From Porodaedalea pini (Eukaryota; Basidiomycota; Agaricomycetes; Hymenochaetales; Hymenochaetaceae), in assembly GCA_002794775.1 (NCBI GenBank), contig NBAY01000025.1:434001-498000 (forward strand): a DNA stretch of 64,000 nucleotides, given 5' to 3'. The first letter of the stretch is position 1. Each line of letters begins with the position of its first letter. The translations under genes and the position numbers were made by a program. The notes under the pieces are model-generated. The model was not told where the DNA came from. It ran no database searches and was given only the letters and a program-made list of their open reading frames with translations. Shown here one piece after another: positions 1 through 9,148 of the stretch.

Positions 1-1240
1 TGTCGGATGGGGGAAGGATGCAGTCAGGGAGGTTCCCAAAGTACTTTGCGCAAAAGTCCTCTGCCAGATCATCTTCAGATGATGGAGGGAGCTTGACTTC
101 CCAGTACGTCCTTGTCCGTCCAGAGTGGCGCTGTGCCATGATGGTCACTGTCTTGATTGGCTCGTCTTTTTCTTTGGTGCACTTCCTCTGGGCGCGATGC
201 TGATTTTGGGAAGAGGTGATACCCTTGTACCCACAATACTTGCACTTTAGCACCTTGTATACTGAAAGGCCCTCGATGGCAGGAATGCAATCTGCGTAGG
301 TAGGGGGAAGCTCATTCGCAACATCTAGGTCCCGCAATACCTCCTGCACATTGCTCTGCAGGGTCTCTAGCTTGCCTAGTGACTTAGGAAAGCGTTGATT
401 TGGATAATGTGTTTTTACATGGTTGACAATCATCGAGGGACTCCATGACGTATTGCAACCCATGCAGATCGCAAGCTTGTGGTCGACATGTACGACGATC
501 CCGAGACTGCGAAGAGTGTCCACCAAAATAAGTTTCGAGTCCTCGCCTGGACACTGTCCTACAGCCTTAATTAAAGGATGAGCACTTCGGGGAGGTTCCA
601 GCTCTGTCACCTGTGCCATGTCTGTTTCCTCCACGCCAATCTGCTGCTCCACTGCTGCCACCACAGTGGTCTGCTTCCTTAGCCTTGCATGTGCTGAGGC
701 ATCATCCACTATGAGCATTGGTGTATCATCTGATACAGTAGCCAAAGCAATTGGATCTGAGGCTGAAGAGGCCGTGACAGTGACAAGAGACTGTATGGAG
801 GCCAGAGTGACCTCTGCATCGCTATCGCGCAATGTCGTGCCTTGTGGAATCACTGAAAAGCAAAAAAGTAAAGGGTAAGTCTCAATGAGCTGACCATTTA
901 AAATAGATGAGCTGTACTTATTGCAGGGGCAGTGCATTTTGACACATGGACCTTGAATCTCGATGACTTATTCATCGAGTGTCCACAAAAGCAGGAGAGG
1001 TTATGTGCATCTGCCTTCTGCTCTGGAAGGTACTCCACTGCCGGCCGCTCCAGACGGTACCAGACTCCTACAATTATTGTTTGTTTGAGTGACAGTGCTC
1101 TGTAGACATCTCAACACGCAGGTCTTTTACCTTTGTACTCTACGTGGACCCCATGATGAAAGTCAGACTTATGGGCGCTGTACTTGTTCTTGTCAGCACA
1201 CTTCTTGGGACAGTATTGGCACGAGATCTCTTCAGCAGCA
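1..1240 (-). CDS. DUF3505-like zinc-finger protein, partial (runs off left edge)
   Basis: One continuous minus-strand frame runs from about 860 to the window edge, with two further exons upstream (about 1075-930 and 1240-1131). The 1240 exon starts after a CTTTTTATTTTAG-type acceptor, so the true start lies further upstream. Visible zinc-binding patterns are CQYCPKKCADKNKYSAHKSD in the first exon, CFCGHSMNKSSRFKVHVSKC in the second, and in the long exon CMGCNTSWSPSMIVNHVKTH followed about 70 residues later by CKYCGYKG with downstream H and C. The VDH-x-L-A-I-C-x-x-C pattern is that of the DUF3505 (orsellinic-acid F9-like) family. Such genes are often found near RecQ-like helicases and repeats in fungal genomes, but no helicase is visible here because the gene leaves the window. 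The function is unknown. The frame is open over more than 280 codons, which argues for a real gene. Confidence 0.7.
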
Positions 1241-1293
1241 CTAAAATAAATAAACAAACAGAGAGAAGGGCTTTTAGTCTCTGAGCACTTCAG

Positions 1294-1317
1294 AAAAAAA
1301 AAAAAAAAAAAAAAAAA
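1294..1317. repeat. 24-nt poly(A) tract
   Basis: An uninterrupted run of A follows the zinc-finger gene's upstream exons. It may be the tail of an old retroposed copy or simple slippage. No target-site duplication was recognised. Confidence 0.9.
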
Positions 1318-1852
1318 GGTCCGCAGATGGGCATTCCCAATCGAGCCGCCATGAAAGAGCTTATCTATGGTCTACAAATATGGAAAATTTTGTCATCGCT
1401 TACACTTTTGTCTTCTTTACTTTCGGCATGCTGGTTCAGGAAGGATGTAGTAGGTGATCAAGAGGCGTCCTGGGCTAGGGACTGACATGGAGTCATCCGT
1501 CGCCATCCGTCGCCACCCCATCAATATCCGTATCCATATGTATAATTAACCACGGATTTATGAGGTATCCGTGGATAAGTTCACACGTGCAATCAATAGT
1601 TGTAATGCAACAAGGTCCTTGTGAGACCACGTGATGTCAAGACCCGCGCGCGCGGGTCTTGACATCGGGACACAAATCCCGCGTGCAGAGCACTGATCGC
1701 ACACAACTTAATAAATTGCTTCCGGTAAACAATTTACAGTATATTGTATGCAATGTCCATGTAATACGATGTAAACTAGATATACATGTATTGATATATA
1801 CTGAGTGAGGAAGAGAATGAAAAGTTAAAGAAAAGGAAAACAACAGTAAGAA
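1318..1852. other. Gene-free interval with short repeats
   Basis: No plausible coding frame. It holds a tandem ATCCGTCGCC pair near 1497-1517, a CCACGGA/TCCGTGG inverted pair near 1550-1577, and the long perfect palindrome listed separately. The right border is where ATG7 homology stops abruptly. Confidence 0.6.
1633..1666. repeat. 34-bp perfect palindrome
   Basis: The sequence from 1633 to 1666 equals its own reverse complement, with no spacer and a (GC)-rich centre of alternating CG between 1646 and 1653. Outer bases 1632 and 1667 do not pair. It lies about 190 bp beyond the truncated end of the ATG7 fragment. It could be a cruciform-forming junction scar or a binding site for a dimeric protein; nothing in the sequence decides this. 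Confidence 0.9.
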
Positions 1853-3184
1853 ATGGGGCATTGGAGATCAACCGCCTGTGCAGCGAGCTGTCGTGGGTCA
1901 GGCATGGGTACAAGGTCCGCGAGACGTGCGCCTAGTTTTCCGGACGTATTCTTTTCCCAGCCAACTGCAGAAGGTCGCTCCATAGATTCAGCAACGGGGC
2001 ACTCAACCACATCAAATCGACTCCGCCAAGGTGCGCCATCCCGTGGTTTCTCAGAATCGCACCAGCAAGCACGCACTACGCCGCGGGTCCTTGTGTCAAG
2101 AAACGCGCACGCAGATAATCCAGCACATTACGCAATGGCCAGCCGGGGTGCTCGGTACTCGCTGATGGATCCAGGAAGCAGACGAGCTGCTGCGAGGGCG
2201 GAACGTTCGCGAAGGTCTTAAATTCCGAGATTGGGGCGACATCGTATTCGTTACCGGAAGGCCGCGCGAGGAAGGAAGGCAAGGGTGTGGATGGGAGCTT
2301 TGCGTGAATGGACGAAAGGGTGGAAGCGCTGAGTGCGTCTGAGGCGGGCTGCTAACCAGGCTCGGAGATCGGCCATGCTGGCTTGGCTACAAGTGTAGGG
2401 AAGGCGAACCAGTAGTAATATTTGTACTTTTTGAGGTCCGCGAAGGTGATCAAAAGGAATTTATACAGTGCATTGATATCGCCAGTATCCTTTACGTACT
2501 CCCAAATCTAGAGAAAGACGATGGATGAGTACAACGCATAGGAAGAAGCTACGGGCATATGGCGAGGGGCACGTCGAGAGCTTCAAGGATTCATCTTGTC
2601 ATGTTTAAGAAAGTCCATCTCACAGATACTCGCTCGCAATCGGAACCATGAGTAGTTTTGTGCAGCCCTTCGATATGAGAAATCAAGTCATGACAGAGCC
2701 TCTTGCGACTAAGACAAGTGAAAGCTTGCTTGACTCCTGGACGGATTCTCTCCAGCATATACACGCATTAAGGAGAGACTACGAACCTCTTCAGCGACCT
2801 GGTTGAAGAGCGCGGATTTGTCCGCTGCCTTGAAGCCCTCGATTGTGTTAAAAATCTTAAATGTACCCGCACATCGTACAGCATGCTACGGTGGTCTATG
2901 ATTAGTTAAGACAATAACGGCGCAGTCCTATGAAGTCTCGGACTTACTTCGCATCTAAATCAAAGGCATCTCCGCCCAGTGTCAAATGGCATCCCAAATC
3001 TACTTCGTTCACGGTCTCCCGGCCAGAAACGGAGCGTCCGACGGCATAGCTTGCTGCGACGGGAAAGGCGTATTCAGCGAGGCGAAGAACGTCAATCTTG
3101 AGACGGGTGGGCTCGTGCCAGAATGGGCTGGACGAGTGACGAGAACGGTGTGAACTGTACGGTGGCAGACTTTGGCGTCGCCAT
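1853..3184 (-). pseudogene. ATG7: ATG7 (E1-like autophagy enzyme) 5' fragment, broken
   Basis: Exons in order on the minus strand encode the Atg7 N-terminal domain, which recruits the E2 enzymes Atg3 and Atg10. They read MATPKSATVQFTPFSSLVQP (start at 3184), [78 protein letters not shown] and [20 protein letters not shown]. Lesions seen: a frame shift between VQP and FWHE (about 3126); an in-frame TAG at 2352-2354 before QPASDALSAS; and a one-base shift near 2077. Homology stops at AVDLQ (about 1853), so the whole ATP-binding/adenylation domain and the catalytic cysteine are missing. There is no splice donor at the break. It is head-to-head with RPP1. The protein could not conjugate Atg8 or Atg12, so an intact copy probably exists elsewhere. 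Confidence 0.85.
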
Positions 3185-3430
3185 TGTAAGCGAAGTTGAA
3201 AGTCGAAGCCTGTTAGGTCGTGGTAAAATGGCAAATAGTCGACGGGGACGTGAAGTAAATCATGGAGTGTTTCTTTTTCTGCATGTTGAAAGCTAGTGAT
3301 CACCAAAGAATGCGCGTCCGGGTTACCAAGTCACGTATGATTAATTACCTCATCTGGTCGCTCAAATTTTGCCAGTGATTCCGAGTCAGTACAAACCGTA
3401 GCCTCCTCTGCTGCCACCTTTTCAAACGTT

Positions 3431-4177
3431 CAAATGGTAAGTACACTGTCTTAGATCTGCTCATGCCGCGTTAGACTACCAGGAGAATAGATTCTGTGCG
3501 TGTTTTGAGGATGGATTGCATGTCTAGAAGGTGGATTGCAGTGGATGACGTTGGATGGACTGGATGGACTTGGTGCAGTATGAACGCGACGGGTGCACTT
3601 CGATGGTGTGTCCTAGTGCCGTGTATTCTCAGGCAGCGAGGATATGATAGCAATGATACATTGGGCGACTTTTGGAGCGCTGGAACAGGTTGAGCGCGTA
3701 AAGTGACTGACATTTCTGTTTTTTTGCCCGACAAGCTTCTACCGACCTAGCCACTTCATATGCTGCACTAATTCTTGCTGATGATGGCATCGAAATCACC
3801 GTGCGTACAAGAATGACTCAGTAATCAGCGATATGTTTCTTACAGAAATCTGCAGGCCGACAAGATTATCTCTCTGACAAGCGCTGTCGACGTCGACGTC
3901 GAGCCAATCTGGGCCTCGATGCTCGCCAAGGCCCTTGAGGGTAAGGATATGAAAGAATTACTTTCCAACATCGGTGCAGGAGAGGGAGCACCTGTCACTG
4001 CTGATGCTGCTTCCGGCGACGCACCGGCTGCTGCTACAGCTGAAGCACTCCCAAGGAGGAAGAGAAGGAGGAGAGCGGCGACGACATGGTGCGTTTCTTT
4101 CGACTCTCGTTGCATTTATAAACGTATACTGACAGTTGTACTCTTGTGCTTCACAGGGTTTTGCTCCTTTCGACTGA
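3431..4177 (+). pseudogene. RPP1: 60S acidic ribosomal protein P1 (RPP1), two frame problems
   Basis: P1 forms the GTPase-activating stalk of the large ribosomal subunit. Exon 2 (about 3737-3800) reads STDLATSYAALILADDGIEI; intron 3801-3855 ends CTGCAG; exon 3 starts [20 protein letters not shown] and runs through the alanine-rich hinge; the last exon (4157-4177) gives the stalk terminus GFAPFD and stop. Problem 1: the likely start exon is ATG at 3431 directly followed by GTAAGT, but the only nearby acceptor (ACAAG|CTTCT) puts exon 2 one base out of frame; an ACAGG to ACAAG change would explain it. Problem 2: after TAEA near 4050 the frame shifts by one, so the acidic [12 protein letters not shown] tail is read as arginine-rich sequence. 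P1 is short and strictly conserved, so two shifts suggest a dead copy. Homopolymer sequencing error is the alternative. Confidence 0.7.
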
Positions 4178-4618
4178 TCTATCAACTTTTGTTTCATTGT
4201 TCTTTTACTTCCCTTGGTCCTATAGTATCGTCTCCCTGCACCTGCATTGTCCGCCCTGCACTCGTACCTCCCTTATGTCTGCTTCGCATTGTATTCGTAC
4301 CCATAACGCCTATGCGCAATCAAAATGATACACTCATAAATCACAACAGTGCCATATGTCCGCTGCAAAGCCTTACACCTTCCACGTGTAGTGCCACAAA
4401 CACTGAGATCTACTTCAATTTTTTTATCTTTCTCCTGGGCTCTCATGTCCTCAGCTTGCAGTCAAGAAATAGACACATTAAGTTGAAATTGAAGCATCCA
4501 GTGATTTTCACCACGGAGAAGCTCAACAAACTTAAATTATGCACTTGATTAAATTCGGACCGGTTCATGTTCTTAACCGGTCCAAATTTAATCTGGACAC
4601 CATGACAGACTGCTTGTC

Positions 4619-7316
4619 ATGGATCTGTCACCCGTTGCTGCGCCTACTGGACCACCAGGGGCCCCCCAAGGGAACGGTGCTCTACCTGTACCAAGCGCAG
4701 CGGCCGTACACCCAACACTGCAGAAGCTTTTAAAGGCAAATGAGGAAATGTGGCTTCTGATAGGTGCGTTCTTCCGCCCTTTGCTATCGTCAGCCAGAAA
4801 CTGAATTGCCTTCTCGTAATCTATTCTAATTTGACGCACCCACAGGCTCTGTGGCAGAGCAGATGGGCGATTTGGATCGCGCGCTGTCGGCGTATGAGCG
4901 GGCACTGCAGCACAACCCTAACTCGCTCCCTGGGCTGACACAGGTTGCGGGGATCGCGCGGATAAGGGAAAACTACAGCAAGGTCCGTCGTTTGCTGACA
5001 GCTGTCTGCCGATCACTCATTGAAACTCAATTTATCTCCCGCTCCGATCTTCTCCGATCCGCCCTTTTTCCTTTAGGCTGTGGAGTATTTCCAGCGCGTG
5101 CTCCAGTTCCAGCAGGAAAACGGCGAAGTCTGGAGCGCCCTCGGTATACACATGTCATCGATCTCGTGTGCCTGGCCTTTCATTCTCATGTAATCCATTC
5201 TCAGGGCATTGCTACCTAATGCAGGATGATCTACAGAAAGCTTATTCGGCCTACCAGCAAGCACTGTACCTCCTCCCAAACCCAAAAGAGGACCCTAAGC
5301 TCTGGTACGGCATAGGCATCCTCTATGACAGGTATGGCTCCCTTGAACTTGCAGAAAACACTTTCACCTCGGTCCTTCACATGGACAAGGGTGAGACAAA
5401 TCTTATGCTTAACTTTTGTTGTAGTATTAACTTATGCAGTGCTAGACTTTGACAAGGCAAACGAGATCCTCTTTCGCCTTGGCATCATCTACAAGCAGCA
5501 GGGCAAGTACACTGCCTCTCTCGACTGCTTCGATCGTATCCTCCGCAACCCGCCAAACCCGCTCGCGCACGCCGACATCTGGTTCCAGATCGGGCATGTT
5601 TATGCACAACAGAAAGATCATATGCGCGCAAAAGACGCATACGAGCGTGTCGTGCAGGAAAACCCGGCACACGCTAAGGTCCTGCAACAGCTCGGCTGGC
5701 TTTACCACCAGGATGGCTCGGCATTCCAGAGTCAAGATCTCGCCATCACGTACCTCACAAAGTCCCTTGAAGCCGACCCCTCCGATGCTCAAAGTTGGTA
5801 TCTTCTCGGCCGCGCCTACATGGCTGGCCAGAAATACAACAAGGCGCACGAAGCGTATCAGCAAGCTGTCTATCGCGATGGTCGGAACCCGATTTTCTGG
5901 TGCTCCATTGGCGTGCTGTGCTTCCAGACTCAGGAATACTGCGAAGCGTTCGACGCTTACTCGCGAGCGATTCGCATTAATCCTTATATTGCGGAAGTCT
6001 GGTTCGACCTCGGTTCCTTGTATGAGAGCTGCAATAACTTCAGTGATGCTATTGACACATACGTCCGCGCGAGCGAACTCGACCCGGGCAACGGCGTCAT
6101 CTCGCAGCGCCTTCAGTTGCTGCGAACGGCGCAGCAGACAGGCCAGACGGTCCAAACGTCAGCGCCGCTCCCGCAAGACGTGCATCCAACCGCGTGCGTG
6201 AGTGCCGTAGGTCCGCCCATGATGATGTCCGGTGGACCGCCGCTGCTCACGTCTTCGGGTCCCACACCGTGCCCGATCTTCACGCGCACTGAGTCTCGCG
6301 ACTACGTGAACGAGAATGGGTTGTCGCTTCCTTCACTGCATGCCACGCACGCGCCGCCGCCATTCAGAGGTGGACCTCCGCCGCCTGTCATCCTTGATGA
6401 TTCGCGTCGCGCACCGAACCACACGCCGCTTGCTCCTATGGATGTTGATTGCGCAACTCCTCGTGATGGCTTCCCGCCGCGCGAGTCCAGCCGTTCGCGA
6501 GGACCCGCGGGCAAGCCGCAGAGTCTGCTGTTGCACCATCCACAGAACAGTCCTCAAGCAGTGCCTGAGCACCAGCGCGATCCTGCGTACTATAGCCGCC
6601 AGCTGCGTCGACCGGTGTCTCCGTCAGTATCGCCGCCGCCTCAGCGCCAAATTCGTGGTCCGCCCGAGCCTCGTGAGCTCGGATATCATGGATATCCCCC
6701 TGCAGGCCCGCTGCAGACTAATGGAAACGGTGTAGGTGCGAGGCCTGGACAGATCGTGCAACGTTCACCACGTTCGTACTCGGGTCACTATGATTCGACT
6801 GCTGGCTCACCGCCTCCCCTACCACCTCCAGATGCCTGGGAGAGGGAGCGCCGCTTGGGGCGTGAACGTTCGCGCCCAAGGAGGGACTCGGATAGGACTG
6901 GCGTCCCACCGAACGTGCCAGGCTTCTCGCAGTCTCGCGGACCTTCCTCGCCCATGTCGGCGCATCCATACGATCCACACATGCATCCGCCATCGCGTCG
7001 AACTACGATGGGATCACCTCCGATGCCCAGACCTGGTAGCCCGGGACATCCTATGTCGCGCCAGGTCTCGATTAGCGAGCGATCGCCTGTCGTTGGTCCT
7101 GGTGTGCAGGGTCCTGGTCTGCCGCGCTGGCAGTCCGGCGCGCGCTATGTAGACGAACCGGGGAGGAGCCCCCACTCTCTCGGGAACTCGCCGTCCATGG
7201 CACATTCGCACTCGCAAGCTCCGCCACCAGGGTCATTGAATCGGCGATACGACCCGCGATTCGACGTGACTGCCCAGGTCGCACGCGTGGAGAGAGCCGA
7301 GCGCATTGAGACATGA
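4619..7316 (+). CDS. CYC8: General transcriptional corepressor Cyc8/Ssn6 (TPR protein)
   Basis: Five exons (4619-4763, 4846-4982, 5077-5143, 5205-5390, 5440-7316) join in frame to 803 residues. The N-terminal ~400 residues are tandem tetratricopeptide repeats: EQMGDLDRALSAYERALQHN, DDLQKAYSAYQQALYLLPNP, KYTASLDCFDRILRNPPNPL, KYNKAHEAYQQAVYRDGRNP, EYCEAFDAYSRAIRINPYIA and NFSDAIDTYVRASELDPGNG. This is the Cyc8/Ssn6 repeat order. The C-terminal half is a low-complexity proline-, arginine- and serine-rich tail, as in fungal homologues. Cyc8 pairs with Tup1 in the nucleus to repress many genes. All splice junctions keep frame and no internal stop is seen, so the gene looks functional. The tail ends VERAERIET, somewhat shorter than I expect for Agaricomycete homologues; a late truncation cannot be excluded. 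Confidence 0.92.
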
Positions 7317-7823
7317 TAGACAAACTGCATCTCATAAGTGTGCCGACTGATGATCAACAGTGAAAAAGACTTCATGATGGACAAGGTCACCAATCCTTTC
7401 TTCCGCAACATCGAAAAGGTCAAATGGGCCAAGTTTGCGTTATCTCGTCACATTCTTCAATGGGAGGAGTGGGAGAGGTACATATCGGATGTTGATTTTT
7501 TCTTGCACGGTTTTCAATAGGTTTTTGGTATAGTCAAATTTTTAAGAAGAGACGACTGTACACGTAGTTAAAAAACTGACAACTGAATTGCAAATAGCGT
7601 AGGTCAATTATGTTTTGAGCATCAGACTTTGCAGTCCATTTCTTCCTACTTACTGAAGCGTGCAAATGTGCTCGCGTTGTTATCTACTAGGTCATTGTTA
7701 TGCACGGTACACGGTAAAGAAAAGAGGCGGTTTCTACTAAACACTGGGTGGTGTATTCGATTGTTATACAGCTGATAAGACAGGATAAGACCTAAACACT
7801 GCAGCATACAAGCTCCTTTTGAA
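7317..7823. other. CYC8 3' flank, no gene seen
   Basis: About 500 bp downstream of CYC8. Short frames (for example 7338-7520) have no recognisable similarity or splice structure. AT-rich runs near 7500-7580 could belong to the CYC8 3' end. Confidence 0.5.
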
Positions 7824-8582
7824 ATGCTGCCCCAAAGCCTGTCCATCTTCATATCCGTTGCTGTAGCATGCACGAAGTCAGTTGGAAGGATGTTGATTTT
7901 CGATGATCAGATGTCTTACGTGCGCTTGAACAATGCCTACGAGGACACGTCTGGGCTAATTATCCAACAGCACCCTGAAGCGACGGTCTCATACCCGGCC
8001 GTATTTAGTGGGCAGATGAGTTTGCTGAGCGTTTGTTTCTCATCTTGGCCCCGATGACTTCATCCCTCTCTTCCTCCCGGTGAAGCCTTGGACATGCTCA
8101 TTCACGCAATCATTAATGTCGAGCCTTCTGTCAGCGATGCAGCTTCGAACGCTCTGCGATGCATTTCTGAGGACCTGGTCCATCTTCCCCGAGTTTTGTC
8201 CAGGTTTGCGTCATTTCTGTTTTCCCCAAAACAATTCACGGCAGAGACGTCTGGGACAAGATTACCGTTCCAGAGTTTGTGGCTATTAAACGTCTGGCTC
8301 GGCATAGTCGAAGCGTGGGCCGACAGGGTCATGGCACGGTCGGGTGATTTCGACGACGGTGACACAACTTGGGTCAATTTCGCAGCATTAACTCAGAGCT
8401 GGGCAGTTCGCATTGTTGTTCCTTGGAGACGTCGCCCTCCCGTGTGTATGGGAAATGAAGAAGATACTCCTGAATATTTTATAGGGCGTTTTCTCTCACG
8501 TAGGACATCGCAATCCTTTCGTCAGAGAGCAGGCTCAATATATGCTTTTCCAAACTTTGCGTGCATGGCTTCCTGGCTATAA
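7824..8582 (+). pseudogene. Frameshifted fragment of a HEAT-like scaffold protein, family unresolved
   Basis: Coding-like blocks in changing frames join to a helical-repeat style protein: YEDTSGLIIQQHPEATVSYP, then HLGPDDFIPLFLP, then ALDMLIHAIINVEPSVSDAA, NALRCISEDL, SRFASFLFSPKQF and LPFQSLWLLNVWLGIVEAWA. Two one-base shifts are needed (near 8033 and 8087) and no intron borders fit there. The style resembles large HEAT/ARM scaffolds such as Furry/Mor2 or TSC2-type proteins, but I cannot name the family. Neither end looks complete, so this is probably a remnant. Confidence 0.45.
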
Positions 8583-9148
8583 TGAGCTTGCAGAGCATCC
8601 TTCTATCCAGCGGATATAGCTGGTCTTGTCAAAGCTGAGGCTTGGGAACAGTATCAATGTCTCCGTGGTCTCTGGTGCCGTTGGGCTGAGCTCTGTAACC
8701 CTCTGTGCTACTTACTTGCAGTTTGAGGGGTCGAAAGGTGGGACGCTTAAGGTAGTAGAAGGCTCCAAGGAGGTTACACTCAGAATGAAGGCAACGTAAT
8801 GGAATTGTAGCTCACTGCGACGAAATTGGTGGAGTAGCAATGTTTTACACACCTGACTTTCATTCTGCATTGAGAAAGTGTTTCATCTTTCTTGCCTTCA
8901 TATGTGCAAAGCACCCCTCGTCCCTAGAGCTGAACCATTGTGTCTAATCCTTTCTACAGCAATGTCCATATTCTCTACAATATACGTATGCATATAAGTG
9001 TCTGTTTTATGAGATTCGCATAATCTCAGAGTATTTAGGACGTATATACTGTTTCTGAGTAAAGAAATGTTGCAAGTGGGATGTAATTATTATCACGATG
9101 CCAATAAGAAAAAAAGATGAACATCCCGCATCCTTATGCACAGCTGTG
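8583..9148. other. Gene-free interval
   Basis: A plus-strand frame near 8640-8800 reads INVSVVSGAVGLSSVTLCAT followed by FEGSKGGTLKVVEGSKEVTL without a start or recognisable family. The rest is AT-rich spacer. No confident gene. Confidence 0.4.

Noticed and set aside
1294..1317. Poly(A) tract as proof of a processed retrocopy
   Set aside because: The adjacent zinc-finger exons are separated by introns and no target duplication is visible.
3919..4548. 209-codon plus-strand frame starting [10 protein letters not shown]
   Set aside because: It begins inside RPP1 and runs through the shifted tail, the last intron and AT-rich 3' sequence. It is a product of the frameshift, not a separate protein.
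5442..6201. Long frames on both strands inside the CYC8 TPR exon (237 and 250 codons)
   Set aside because: They are out-of-frame shadows of the GC-rich TPR exon; composition is Arg/Ser-rich without motifs.
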